Numbered from the stretch's first letter, positions 1 through 8,138 are shown. The stretch: 64,000 bases of DNA from Clostridia bacterium (GCA_017463325.1 JAFTPK010000011.1:62001-126000), one strand, 5' to 3'. Program-made: numbers and translations. Notes: a model not told the origin generated them from the sequence alone.

Positions 1-1
1 G

Positions 2-529
2 CTGAAAAATGCGGGGGATACGGCGGGCGGCGTCGTCGAGGTGCGCGTTCGCGGCTTGAAGAGCGGGTTTGGAAGTATGATGACGTACGGCGAAAAGCTG
101 GACGCAAGGCTTGCCTGCGCGTTGATGGGAATTCAAGCGGTCAAGGGCGTGGAGTTTGGCGAGGGATTTGCGGTTGGCTCGAAGAGCGGCGCAGCCGTGC
201 ACGACGAAATTTTCTTTGAGGAAAAAAGGGGCTTTTATCGTGAAACCAACCGCGCGGGCGGGATCGAGGGCGGCATGAGCAACGGGGAGGAGATCGTTGT
301 AAGGCTTGCCATGAAACCTATTCCAACGCTGATGAAAGGGCTTCGGACGGTGGATCTTCGGAGGAAAGAGGCTTGCGTAGCGGCAAGCGAACGGAGCGAC
401 GTCTGTGCGATTTTCGCTATGGAAATTATTGCGGAGGCGGCTGTGGCGGAGGTGATCGCAACCGCCGTAGCAGAGCGGCTTGGCGGAGATACGGCGGCGC
501 AGGTGAAAGAACGGTACGATAGGTTGTGA
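2..529 (+). CDS. aroC: chorismate synthase, C-terminal part (cut by window start)
   Basis: The last enzyme of the shikimate pathway, converting 5-enolpyruvylshikimate-3-phosphate to chorismate with reduced FMN as cofactor. The reading frame is open from base 2, so the N-terminal half lies outside the window. Visible family features are GDTAGGVVEV near the left edge, KLDARLACALMGIQAVKGVEFG, which is the dimer and FMN-site region, and GGIEGGMSNGEEI with MKPIPT, both strongly conserved in AroC. The stop codon is followed by the aroB ATG one base later, so it belongs to the aro operon. Assignment is firm; only the missing N-terminus limits it. Confidence 0.95.
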   Translation: MKNAGDTAGGVVEVRVRGLKSGFGSMMTYGEKLDARLACALMGIQAVKGVEFGEGFAVGSKSGAAVHDEIFFEEKRGFYRETNRAGGIEGGMSNGEEIVVRLAMKPIPTLMKGLRTVDLRRKEACVAASERSDVCAIFAMEIIAEAAVAEVIATAVAERLGGDTAAQVKERYDRL

Positions 530-530
530 T

Positions 531-1586
531 ATGGAAAAGCTTACGCTAAATGCACCCTCGGCAAAGGGGGAAATTTATATCGGCAAGGGCGCCGTGCAAA
601 AATATTTGCGCGACTTGACCGTCGGGCAAAAAAATTTCGTTCTCACCGACGATAACGTGTACGCCTTATATAAAGACTTTTTTGCCGAGTATTTCTCTGA
701 CGCCGAGGTGTTCGTAATGCCTGCGGGCGAGGAGAATAAAAATTTTATCACTTTGCAACGCGGGGCGGAAAAAATGATCGCGGCGGGGCTTCGTAGGACC
801 TCGCGGCTGTTCGCGGTCGGCGGCGGGGTGGTCGGCGACGTGGGCGGTTTGCTTGCGGCGCTATATATGCGCGGGATTAACTACGTACAAGTACCTACGA
901 CTTTGTTGGCGCAGGTGGACAGTAGCGTAGGCGGGAAAACGGCAATCGACTTTGTTGGTGTTAAAAACGTACTAGGCGCCTTTTATCAGCCGCAGACGGT
1001 GCTTGTCGATCCTATGTTTTTGGGAACGCTGCCCAAGCGGGAATGGAAATGCGGCGTGGGCGAGATCGTGAAATACGCCGCGCTAAGCGAAGATATTTTT
1101 GCAAAGCTTTACGCAGGGAAAGACAAGCTCTTTCATACGGAATTTCTTGCTTCGCTTACGGCTGATTGTATTCGTCATAAGGCGGGCGTGGTAGAGCGCG
1201 ACGAAAGGGAGCTTGGCGAAAGAAAGTCACTTAACGTTGGGCATACGACAGGCCACGCAATCGAGCTTTTTTACGGTCTTTCGCACGGCGAAAGCGTCTT
1301 GTACGGCATGAAAGCGGAAACCGTGGTCGCGATCAATCGAGGCGTTTGCGAAAAAGAATACGGCGAAAAATTGCTTTCGATCGTGGAAAGCGCGCTCTTG
1401 CTTGCCCCGCAGTCGTCGCCCGATTTTACTCGTTTTTGCGCGGCTGCGCTCTTGGCAAAATCGGATAAAAAGAACGGCGAGGACGGCAAAATCGTTATGT
1501 CGGTGGCGAAAACGGCGGGCGAATGGAACTTGCTCGCTTTGCCTGAAAAGGAGTACGTTACCGAGATTACGGAGGCGCTTTTATGA
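531..1586 (+). CDS. aroB: 3-dehydroquinate synthase
   Basis: Second step of the shikimate pathway: cyclises DAHP to 3-dehydroquinate using NAD and a divalent metal, in the cytoplasm. The 351-residue length is normal. Visible motifs are the NAD-binding GGGVVGD around residue 98, PTTLLAQVDSSVGGKTAID around 122-140, the metal-ligand glutamate in GEIVKYAAL near 176, and the histidines of GHTTGHAIE and HGES near 237-253. ATG at 531 directly follows the aroC stop, and the gene's TGA overlaps the aroA ATG by four bases (ATGA type), indicating translational coupling. Confidence 0.97.
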   Translation: MEKLTLNAPSAKGEIYIGKGAVQKYLRDLTVGQKNFVLTDDNVYALYKDFFAEYFSDAEVFVMPAGEENKNFITLQRGAEKMIAAGLRRTSRLFAVGGGVVGDVGGLLAALYMRGINYVQVPTTLLAQVDSSVGGKTAIDFVGVKNVLGAFYQPQTVLVDPMFLGTLPKREWKCGVGEIVKYAALSEDIFAKLYAGKDKLFHTEFLASLTADCIRHKAGVVERDERELGERKSLNVGHTTGHAIELFYGLSHGESVLYGMKAETVVAINRGVCEKEYGEKLLSIVESALLLAPQSSPDFTRFCAAALLAKSDKKNGEDGKIVMSVAKTAGEWNLLALPEKEYVTEITEALL

Positions 1587-2830
1587 CGGTCGAGGTAAAA
1601 AACAGAGATTGTTTCGAGGGGGAATTTTCCCTCCCGGGGGATAAATCGGTGACCCACCGTGCAGTTATGCTCAACGGCGCGGCGAGCGGTGAAGCGGTCG
1701 TAAGCGGCGCGTTGATCGCCGAGGATTGCCTGTCCACCTGTAACTGTTTAAGAAAGCTCGGCGCGAGAATAGAGCGGGAGGGCGATACGGTATTCGTGCG
1801 CGGTTGTGAAGACTTTCGCTCGGGCGTGGAGCTTGATTGCGGTAATTCGGGCACGACCATGCGCCTGCTTACGGGGCTTTTGTCAGGAAAGGGAATTGAG
1901 GCGAAATTGTACGGTGATCCATCGCTTTCCTCGCGACCCATGCGGCGGGTAGCGGAGCCGCTTTTAGAGCTTGGTGCAAGGGTGGAAACGACGGACGGCT
2001 GTGCGCCCTTACGCCTTTTTCCTGCAAGTTTGACGGGAAAACGCTTAAAAACTTCTGTCGCTTCGGCACAGATCAAGAGCGCGATTTTGCTTGCGGGTTT
2101 ATCGGCGGAGGGGGTGACGACGGTGGAGGAGCCTTCGCTCTCCCGCGACCATACCGAAAGAATGCTTGTGGCTATGGGAGCAAAAATCAAAACGGACGGG
2201 CTTTGTTCAAGCGTGGAAAAAAGCGCGCTGAAAGCAATCGACGTTTCGGTGCCCGCGGATATTTCCTCGGCGGCGTATTTTATGGCACTTGGCGCGCTGA
2301 AAGGAAAAACGCTTTGTAAAAACGTCGGCGTCAATCCGACGCGCATAGGAATTTTGACGGCGTTTGAGCGTTTGGGGGTAAAGTTTACCCTCAAAAACCG
2401 CTGTGTTTCAGGCGGAGAGGAGCGTGCGGATATTTTGGTGGAACGCTCGCACTTAAAGGCGATCGAGTTGGGTGGCGACGTCATTCCTACGCTGATTGAC
2501 GAGCTTCCCTTGATTGCGCTTTTATGCGCGTTCGCCGAGGGAGAAAGCCGCATTTACGGCGCCAAAGAATTAAGAGTAAAGGAAAGTGACCGCATTACGG
2601 CGACGACGGAAATGATCAACGCCCTTGGCGGCGACTGCCGCGAAACGGAGGACGGGTTTGTGATCCGCGGCAAGAAAAAACTTGCGGGCGGTACGGTGGA
2701 AAGCTTTTTGGATCACCGTATCGCTATGACGGGCGCGGTAGGGCTTGCGGCGTCGGAGAAGGGTGGAGAAATTTTGCGCGCCGAATGTTGCGGGATTTCT
2801 TTCCCCGATTTCTTTGAAAAGCTTTCTTGA
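1583..2830 (+). CDS. aroA: 3-phosphoshikimate 1-carboxyvinyltransferase (EPSP synthase)
   Basis: Transfers the enolpyruvyl group of PEP to shikimate-3-phosphate. At 415 residues it has the family length and the two-domain inside-out barrel signature: LPGDKSVTHRAVML at 18-31 (phosphate and S3P binding), NSGTTMRLL near 88, RVKESDRI near 330 and DHRIAM near 377. It overlaps aroB upstream and is followed at once by aroE. The active-site region reads GNSGTTMR, with A-lacking spacing typical of Gram-positive enzymes, but glyphosate class cannot be judged from reading alone. Confidence 0.96.
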   Translation: MTVEVKNRDCFEGEFSLPGDKSVTHRAVMLNGAASGEAVVSGALIAEDCLSTCNCLRKLGARIEREGDTVFVRGCEDFRSGVELDCGNSGTTMRLLTGLLSGKGIEAKLYGDPSLSSRPMRRVAEPLLELGARVETTDGCAPLRLFPASLTGKRLKTSVASAQIKSAILLAGLSAEGVTTVEEPSLSRDHTERMLVAMGAKIKTDGLCSSVEKSALKAIDVSVPADISSAAYFMALGALKGKTLCKNVGVNPTRIGILTAFERLGVKFTLKNRCVSGGEERADILVERSHLKAIELGGDVIPTLIDELPLIALLCAFAEGESRIYGAKELRVKESDRITATTEMINALGGDCRETEDGFVIRGKKKLAGGTVESFLDHRIAMTGAVGLAASEKGGEILRAECCGISFPDFFEKLS

Positions 2831-2847
2831 AGGGGGGCAGGTATCGA

Positions 2848-3654
2848 ATGAATGAAAAAAAATTGCGGCTTGCGCTCGTGGGTAAGGACGTTTCTAAATC
2901 TGATAGCGAGCGAATTCACCGCTTTATTTTAGGGAAAATGGGGTATGCCCTCGAATACGAACAGGTATCGGTGGCGGCGCCTAATTTTGATTTTGCGGCG
3001 CGGCGGTTACTTGGCGATTTCGACGGATTTAACGTAACGATCCCCTATAAGCGGGATATTATGGAATATCTGGAAAAGATCGAGGGTGACGCGCGTATCT
3101 TCGGGGCGGTGAATACCGTCGTTTGCGACGGGGCGGTCGGGTATAATACGGACGGCGACGGGTTTTTGGAAATGCTTCGCGTGGCGGGCGTAGAGCCGTG
3201 CGGCAGAAAGTGCTTGATTGTCGGCGCGGGGGGCGCGGGTAGGAGCGTTGCCGTTTCTTTAAAAAAATCGGGTGCTAAGGTGAGCTTGTACCGTCGCAAT
3301 CAAAAAGAGTTGCAAGAAACCTGTTTAGAACTTGGCGTTTTTCCTGCGAAAACCTTGGTTGGGTACGACCTCGTCATCAACGCAAGCGGCGTGGGTATGC
3401 ACGATACGGAGGGAGTTTCTCCTGTGGGAGCGGAAACCTTCGAGGGGGCGCAGGCGGCGATCGATTTGATCTACGTGCCGCGTGAAACGGAGTTTTTGCG
3501 GCTGGCAAAAACGAAAGGGATAAAGGCTGTCGGCGGCGCGGCTATGCTTTTTTTTCAAGCCTATTATTCCGATTGCTATTTTACTCAAAAATCGCCCTCT
3601 AAAAGGGAAATGGACGGGCTGTACGAAGAATATTTAAAGGAGCAAGAAGTATGA
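2848..3654 (+). CDS. aroE: shikimate dehydrogenase
   Basis: Reduces 3-dehydroshikimate to shikimate with NADPH. The start is placed at ATG 2848 because a GGGGGGCAGG Shine-Dalgarno lies at 2832-2841; the longer TTG start at 2827 would overlap aroA and lacks a site. That gives 268 residues. Motifs: NVTIPYKRDI (catalytic Lys) at about 61-70, NTDGDGF (catalytic Asp region) near 100, and the dinucleotide loop GAGGAGRS near 126. The N-terminal substrate motif, usually GxPxxHSxSPxxHN, reads GKDVSKSDSERIHR here, which is a noticeable divergence. It overlaps aroQ by four bases. Confidence 0.92.
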   Translation: MNEKKLRLALVGKDVSKSDSERIHRFILGKMGYALEYEQVSVAAPNFDFAARRLLGDFDGFNVTIPYKRDIMEYLEKIEGDARIFGAVNTVVCDGAVGYNTDGDGFLEMLRVAGVEPCGRKCLIVGAGGAGRSVAVSLKKSGAKVSLYRRNQKELQETCLELGVFPAKTLVGYDLVINASGVGMHDTEGVSPVGAETFEGAQAAIDLIYVPRETEFLRLAKTKGIKAVGGAAMLFFQAYYSDCYFTQKSPSKREMDGLYEEYLKEQEV

Positions 3655-4091
3655 AATTTCTGATTATCAACGGCGTAAATTTAAATCTTACGGGCAAGCG
3701 TGAAACGGGCGTGTACGGCGTCAAAACGCTGGAAGAGATCAACGCCGAAATCGGGGCGTTTGCAAAAAAGAACGGCGACGAGGTGGAATTTTATCAAAGT
3801 AACTTTGAGGGTGCGCTCGTAGAAAAGCTGCACGAAGCCTTTTTACAAAAAACCTGCGATGGGATCTTGTTGAACGCGGGCGCGTTTACCCATTACAGCT
3901 ACGCTCTTCGCGACGCGATTGCGGCGATTGATATTCCTGTTGTCGAGGTGCATATGTCCAACGTGCACGCGCGGGAAGAATTCCGTAAAAACAGCGTGCT
4001 TACCGAGGTTTGTAAGGGCGCTGTGTTAGGACTTGGAGTGGGAAGCTATCTTGCGGCGCTCGTAGGGTTAAAGGCGGGATTAAAAGAATGA
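3651..4091 (+). CDS. aroQ: type II 3-dehydroquinate dehydratase
   Basis: Dehydrates 3-dehydroquinate to 3-dehydroshikimate. It is the small type II (dodecameric flavodoxin-like) enzyme, 146 residues. Signature NGVNLNLTGKRETGVYG at 7-23 carries the catalytic Tyr and Arg, NAGAFTHYSYALRDA holds the Asn and the mobile Tyr region, and EVHMSNVHAREEFR contains the catalytic His and substrate-binding segment. Overlaps aroE upstream and aroK downstream (ATGA), so all three are translationally coupled. Confidence 0.96.
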   Translation: MKFLIINGVNLNLTGKRETGVYGVKTLEEINAEIGAFAKKNGDEVEFYQSNFEGALVEKLHEAFLQKTCDGILLNAGAFTHYSYALRDAIAAIDIPVVEVHMSNVHAREEFRKNSVLTEVCKGAVLGLGVGSYLAALVGLKAGLKE

Positions 4092-4612
4092 ATATAGTAC
4101 TTTGCGGCATGATGGGCTGTGGAAAAACGACGGTAGGGCTTGCGCTTGCCAAGAAAACGGAGTGGCGTTGGTACGACACCGACGGGCTGATCGTCGATCG
4201 GTACGGAAAAATTTCCGATATTTTTGAATACTACGGCGAGCCTTATTTTAGGAGCCTTGAAACGCAGATCGCAAAGGAGCTTTCTGCGCAGGACGGGCTG
4301 ATCCTTTCTACGGGCGGCGGTATGGTTTTAAAAGCGGAGAATGCGGCGCTTTTGAAAGATCACGGTAAAATTGTTTTTCTCCGTGCTAGTAAAGAAACGC
4401 TTGCGCAGCGGCTCACCCTCGACGGCACCCGTCCGTTATTACAGTCCAAAGAGGAAAAGGTGCTCGACCGTTTGCAACGACTTCTTATGGAGCGTACTCC
4501 CGTGTACGAATCCGTTTCCGATTTAACGGTGGACGTAGACGGTAAGACGCCTGAGGCGATTGCGGAGGAAATTTTACGGGCGTTAGAGGTAAAATGTGAG
4601 GGGCAGGTGTGA
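4088..4612 (+). CDS. aroK: shikimate kinase
   Basis: Phosphorylates shikimate at the 3-hydroxyl using ATP. 174 residues, normal for the family. Walker A GMMGCGKTTVG lies at 6-16, the shikimate-binding aspartate in YDTDGLIV near 31-38, the conserved arginine in EPYFRSLE, and STGGGMV is the glycine-rich substrate loop near 78. It is the last aro gene of the operon; the following dehydrogenase begins two bases after its stop. Confidence 0.95.
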   Translation: MNIVLCGMMGCGKTTVGLALAKKTEWRWYDTDGLIVDRYGKISDIFEYYGEPYFRSLETQIAKELSAQDGLILSTGGGMVLKAENAALLKDHGKIVFLRASKETLAQRLTLDGTRPLLQSKEEKVLDRLQRLLMERTPVYESVSDLTVDVDGKTPEAIAEEILRALEVKCEGQV

Positions 4613-4613
4613 G

Positions 4614-5312
4614 ATGAAAAAGGTTTTAGTGACGGGCGGCGTCCGTGGAATCGGGCTTTCAATCGCCCTCGCGTTTTTAAAAAAAGGGTATCTTGTGTAC
4701 GTGGGATATTCTAAGGACGAAGAGAGCGCGAACCGCGCAAAAGAGGCGGGGCTTATCCCGCTTTGCTTTGACGTTGCAAGCGAACGGGAGGTGCTTGCGG
4801 CGTTTTCTCAAACAGGCGGCGTGGATATTCTCGTCAATAATGCGGGGATAGCTCTTGTCAAGCAAATACAGGACACGACGATCGAGGAATTTGAGAGGGT
4901 GACGGCGGTCAATCTTCGCGGCGCGTTTTTATGTGCGCGCGAGGCGGTGAAATCTATGCTGAAAAAAGGCGGCGGGCTGATCGTCAATATCGCCTCCGTT
5001 TGGGGGGAAGTGGGCGGTAGCTGCGAGAGCGTGTATTCGGCGAGTAAAGGGGGACTAATTGCGTTCACGAAAGCCCTTGCCGCAGAGCTTGGCTATTCTA
5101 AAATCCGCGTAAACGCCGTTTCGCCGGGGGCGATTGATACGAGAATGAACGCTTGTTTTTCAAAAGAGGAGAAAGAGGCGATCGTATCGGAAATCCCGCT
5201 CGGGCGTATGGGTGAGGGGGAGGACGTTGCAAAAGCCGTCTTATTTTTAGAGGAGAACGAGTACGTGACGGGGGTAGATTTGCCTGTCAACGGCGGCTTT
5301 TCAATCGTATAA
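4614..5312 (+). CDS. short-chain dehydrogenase/reductase (FabG-like)
   Basis: An NAD(P)-dependent oxidoreductase of the SDR family, 232 residues from ATG 4614, chosen because GAGGGGCAGG sits just upstream; the longer GTG frame at 4596 would overlap aroK. TGGVRGIG near residues 6-13 binds the cofactor, NNAGIAL near 75 supports the fold, and YSASKGG near 141-147 gives the Tyr and Lys of the catalytic site with the Ser in NIASVWG. It resembles 3-oxoacyl-ACP reductase, but its place at the end of the aro operon and absence of other fatty-acid genes leave the substrate open. Confidence 0.85.
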   Translation: MKKVLVTGGVRGIGLSIALAFLKKGYLVYVGYSKDEESANRAKEAGLIPLCFDVASEREVLAAFSQTGGVDILVNNAGIALVKQIQDTTIEEFERVTAVNLRGAFLCAREAVKSMLKKGGGLIVNIASVWGEVGGSCESVYSASKGGLIAFTKALAAELGYSKIRVNAVSPGAIDTRMNACFSKEEKEAIVSEIPLGRMGEGEDVAKAVLFLEENEYVTGVDLPVNGGFSIV

Positions 5313-5316
5313 AAAA

Positions 5317-5334
5317 GGCGAGGGGATCCTCGCC
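5317..5334 (-). terminator. terminator for the minus-strand small gene
   Basis: GGCGAGG, loop GGAT, CCTCGCC form a perfect 7-bp stem. On the minus strand it lies six bases past the stop of the 5340-5636 gene and is followed by six Ts (5311-5316). On the plus strand there is no U tract, so termination of the aro operon here would be weak. Confidence 0.75.
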
Positions 5335-5339
5335 GAGAT

Positions 5340-5636
5340 TTAAGAATTCCGAAAATATTTTTCAAGACATTCGCGAATAAAATCGTTGGCAAACCCGTCC
5401 GTGGGCGCCGACGGTTTTTCTTTCTTTTCGTCTTCTTTTTTGTCTTGGGTTGGCTCGGGCTTTTTTGTTTCCGTATTTGGCGGCGCAGAAAAGAGGTCGG
5501 AAAATTTTGAAAGCTCTTTTAAAAATCCAAGCATTTGCTCGGAGTCTTTTAAGCTTGCCATCAACGGCTTCACCGTTTTTTCAAAATCGGCGTTTTGCGT
5601 AAGATAATACAGCATGATCAAAACGATAATTTCCAT
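5340..5636 (-). CDS. small hypothetical protein with acidic/lysine linker
   Basis: A 98-residue protein I do not recognise. Residues 1-12 are hydrophobic (MEIIVLIMLYYL), residues about 15-50 look helical, then comes a low-complexity linker rich in Pro, Lys, Glu and Thr (about 51-78) and a short C-terminal helix (DGFANDFIRECLEKYF). No clear Shine-Dalgarno precedes the first ATG; an internal ATG at 5615 is a possible alternative start giving 91 residues. It is divergent from the next small gene and ends at a good terminator, which supports it being real. No function can be assigned. Confidence 0.55.
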   Translation of the reverse strand: MEIIVLIMLYYLTQNADFEKTVKPLMASLKDSEQMLGFLKELSKFSDLFSAPPNTETKKPEPTQDKKEDEKKEKPSAPTDGFANDFIRECLEKYFRNS

Positions 5637-5709
5637 ACTTTATCGTATGCTGCTGTCACGAAAAAGGTGCATTGATCATAAAATAATAAAAAACGGAGGA
5701 GGTAAGCGT

Positions 5710-5976
5710 GTGCGTAGTTTTAAAAATTATCAAGGTGAAAAAACAAAAAAGTCGGAGGGCGCAGAGGAGCTGACGAAAAAGATCGCGTCGGCGTACGACG
5801 GGAAAAGTAGCGGGGAAATTTGGCTGAATATCTTATCGGAAGCAGAGAAGTCCAAACGGGCGGGCACCCTCTCCAACGAGGAGATAGACGCCTTTTATAC
5901 GCAATTTTCCCCTATGCTGAGCGAGGGGCAACGAAAGCAGCTTAAATCCGTCGTAGAAAAATTGAAAAAAATTTAA
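5710..5976 (+). CDS. small hypothetical protein
   Basis: An 88-residue charged protein starting at GTG 5710; an excellent GGAGGAGG ribosome binding site lies at about 5695-5702, which decides against the upstream ATG at 5614. The C-terminal half (ELTKKIASAYDGKSSGE then LSNEEIDAFYTQFSPMLS) is predicted helical, with a final amphipathic helix KQLKSVVEKLKKI. It is divergent from the 98-residue gene and followed immediately by a strong terminator. No recognised domain; it might be a small helical regulator or structural protein, but that is a guess. Confidence 0.65.
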   Translation: MRSFKNYQGEKTKKSEGAEELTKKIASAYDGKSSGEIWLNILSEAEKSKRAGTLSNEEIDAFYTQFSPMLSEGQRKQLKSVVEKLKKI

Positions 5977-6000
5977 AAAAGCGGCTTCGGCCGCTTTTTT
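5975..6000. terminator. bidirectional rho-independent terminator (UUCG loop)
   Basis: GCGGC, TTCG, GCCGC with A6 before and T6 after. It separates the convergent 88-residue gene and the cysteine desulfurase and can serve both strands. Confidence 0.9.
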
Positions 6001-6005
6001 ACTTG

Positions 6006-7127
6006 CTATTCTCCCGCGATTTCTTCCAACGCCGCCAAAAGCGTTTGCGCCTGTTTTTCGGTGGTATCGTAGCCGCAGGACACGCGGACCAACCCGCTTT
6101 CAAACGTACCCAACGCGCGGTGCATTAGCGGCGCGCAATGAAGACCTCCCCGCGTCGCCGCGTCGTATTTTTGCGAAAGGAGTAAGGAAAGGTATTCGGA
6201 GGGGTGATTTTTGTGGGAAAGAGCTACGATCCCGCATGGGTTGGGTTCGGAGTAAACGCGGTAGGCAGGTATGCGTTTAACGCCGCGAATAAGAGCGGCG
6301 GAGAGGCGGTAAAGCCGGGTGGAAATCTCGTGGCCGTGCAGAGTAAGATAGCGTACTCCCTCGGCAAGGCTTTTGACGGCGGGAAAGGCAAGCGTACCCG
6401 CTTCTAAGGCGTCGGGATAAAATTCGGGAGGGTCGAGCGAGTAGCTTTCCGAGCCTGTACCGCCAAAAAGTATGGGGCTTGGGCGAAAACGTTCGGAAAA
6501 AATCAAAACGCCGCTGCCTTGAATTCCAAGCAAGCCCTTATGTCCAGCAAGACAAAGGGCGTCTATCCCGTCCTCTTTCATTTTTAAAGGAAGGTGCCCG
6601 CCGCCCTGCGCGCCGTCTACGACGAGAAATACCCGTTTGGGGAGCAGAGCGCGGATTTTTGTAAGCTCGTTGGCGGCGCCCGTTACGTTGGAGGCGGCGG
6701 TGACAATCGCAAGCTTGGTATTCGGTTTGACGAGCGAGGCAAACGCTTGCGGGTCTATCCGCCCGCCTTTCAAGCCGCATACGTCGTAGGTAATTATACC
6801 CGCTTTTTTTAAAGCTTCAAGCGGGCGTAATACCGAGTTGTGTTCCATACAGGTCGTCACGGCATGATCGCCTGCTTTGAGGCCGCCGATAATGGCGATA
6901 TTTAGAGCCTCCGTGCAATTTTTTGTGAAAATCACGTTCTCGTAATTTTCGCCGTCGAAAAAATCACAGAGCAATTTTCTTGCGTGAAGCACCTCTTCGG
7001 CGTGGCGAAGCGCAAGCTTGTGCGAGCCTCGTCCTGCGTTAGCGCAATTTTTCAGGGCGGCATGTACGGAAAGAAGTACGGATTCGGGGTGAGAGCCGCT
7101 TGTTGCAGCGTGGTCGAAATAGAGCAT
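6006..7127 (-). CDS. cysteine desulfurase family protein (class V aminotransferase, EF2568 type)
   Basis: A PLP enzyme of the NifS/CsdB fold, 373 residues, normal length. MLYFDHAATSG opens the protein, CMEHNSVLRPLE holds the conserved His that stacks on PLP, VDGAQGGG the Asp, and CLAGHKGLLGIQGSG the PLP lysine. TRGGLHCAPLMH near residue 333 supplies the catalytic Cys. The sequence matches the EF2568-type subfamily, whose genes often lie beside DUF3343 and selenium-trait genes. Here a DUF3343 gene is immediately divergent, 71 bases away. Role in sulfur or selenium delivery is inferred from family and context. Confidence 0.88.
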   Translation of the reverse strand: MLYFDHAATSGSHPESVLLSVHAALKNCANAGRGSHKLALRHAEEVLHARKLLCDFFDGENYENVIFTKNCTEALNIAIIGGLKAGDHAVTTCMEHNSVLRPLEALKKAGIITYDVCGLKGGRIDPQAFASLVKPNTKLAIVTAASNVTGAANELTKIRALLPKRVFLVVDGAQGGGHLPLKMKEDGIDALCLAGHKGLLGIQGSGVLIFSERFRPSPILFGGTGSESYSLDPPEFYPDALEAGTLAFPAVKSLAEGVRYLTLHGHEISTRLYRLSAALIRGVKRIPAYRVYSEPNPCGIVALSHKNHPSEYLSLLLSQKYDAATRGGLHCAPLMHRALGTFESGLVRVSCGYDTTEKQAQTLLAALEEIAGE

Positions 7128-7197
7128 AGACGCGTAACCTCCAAGGCGCGATCGTTCATATCATATAGTATTCCAAAGAAAAGGAAGGTATGATAAA

Positions 7198-7458
7198 ATG
7201 TCGATTTTAGCGGTATTTCGTTCGCGCTCACAGAGCCTCGATTTTGCCGAGCGACTGAACGGCTATGGAATTGCAGCGGAAACGGTTGCGGCGCCCAAGG
7301 AGGCGAAGATTGGTTGCGGTTTGTGCGTGCGATTTGAGGAGAAGAATTTTCCTCGTGTTCGGGCGATTTTAAAAATAGGGAAATACACTACCTTTAAAGG
7401 GTTTTATAAAATGGATTTTTCGTTGGGAAAACAAATTGTTTTTCCGTACGGGAAATAA
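7198..7458 (+). CDS. DUF3343 protein (putative Se/S carrier-like)
   Basis: An 86-residue protein matching DUF3343, a family proposed to carry selenium or sulfur. It begins MSILAVFRSRSQSLDFAERL, with a Cys pair region IGCGLCVRFEE at about 40-50 that is characteristic of the family. The start at ATG 7198 follows AAGGAAGGT. It is divergent from the EF2568-type desulfurase, consistent with a donor-carrier pair. No selD or selA is visible in the window, so selenium use is not proved. Confidence 0.82.
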   Translation: MSILAVFRSRSQSLDFAERLNGYGIAAETVAAPKEAKIGCGLCVRFEEKNFPRVRAILKIGKYTTFKGFYKMDFSLGKQIVFPYGK

Positions 7459-7462
7459 ACAA

Positions 7463-7491
7463 TTGCTTTTTTGGGCGGAGTATGCTATACT
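7463..7491 (+). promoter_or_regulatory. extended -10 promoter of nth
   Basis: TTGCTT (7463-7468), 17-base spacer, TGC-TATACT (-10 at 7486-7491). The expected transcription start, six to seven bases on, falls at the nth ATG at 7498, implying a leaderless mRNA. Confidence 0.7.
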
Positions 7492-7497
7492 AATCGT

Positions 7498-8130
7498 ATG
7501 AAAACGATGGATAAAAAGGCGGCGCTTTTGGCGCTCGCCGAGGTGTACAAGGACGCTAAACCCGCGCTAAAATATTCCTCTCCCTACGAGCTGCTTATTG
7601 CCGTGATTCTTTCCGCACAATGCACGGACGAACGGGTGAATAAGGTGACGGCGGAGCTGTTTAAAAAATATTCCACGCCCGAAAAAATGATAACGCTTTC
7701 CGCTCAAGAACTGGAACGTTATATTTTTTCTTGCGGTTTTTATCGGGATAAAGCCCGCCATATTTTAGACGCGTCGAGGGATATCCTCGAAAAATTTTCA
7801 GGGGAGGTACCGAGAACTGTCGAGGAGCTGATGCAGCTTGCGGGGGTGGGAAAAAAGACTGCCAACGTTGTATATTCGGTGGCGTTTGGCGGGGCGGCGA
7901 TCGCCGTTGATACCCACGTTTTTCGCGTCAGTAACCGTTTGGGGCTTGCTAAGGGCGACACCCCTTTAAAGGTGGAGGCGGGGCTGCAAAAGGCAATTCC
8001 GAAAGAGGACTGGTCGAAAGCGCACCACTGGTTGATTTGGCACGGACGAAAGATCTGTCATTCGCAAAAGCCCGCTTGCGGCGAATGCCCGCTTGCAGCT
8101 CTTTGCGATTTTTGTAAAAAGAAAAAATAA
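7498..8130 (+). CDS. nth: endonuclease III
   Basis: Base-excision-repair glycosylase and AP lyase removing oxidised pyrimidines. From ATG 7498 it is 210 residues, the usual size. The helix-hairpin-helix LAGVGKKTANVV contains the catalytic Lys, VDTHVFRVSNRL the catalytic Asp, and the C-terminal cluster C-x6-C-x2-C-x5-C (CHSQKPACGECPLAALC) binds a 4Fe-4S centre. No Shine-Dalgarno lies at a usable distance from ATG 7498 or 7507, and a strong promoter ends seven bases upstream, so the transcript may be leaderless. Confidence 0.95.
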   Translation: MKTMDKKAALLALAEVYKDAKPALKYSSPYELLIAVILSAQCTDERVNKVTAELFKKYSTPEKMITLSAQELERYIFSCGFYRDKARHILDASRDILEKFSGEVPRTVEELMQLAGVGKKTANVVYSVAFGGAAIAVDTHVFRVSNRLGLAKGDTPLKVEAGLQKAIPKEDWSKAHHWLIWHGRKICHSQKPACGECPLAALCDFCKKKK

Positions 8131-8138
8131 AAACGGAT

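Noticed and set aside
5634..5672. Sigma-K-like promoter (AC-N17-CATACGATA) for the minus-strand small gene
   Set aside because: The consensus is too short to be meaningful alone, and no sporulation gene is visible in the window.
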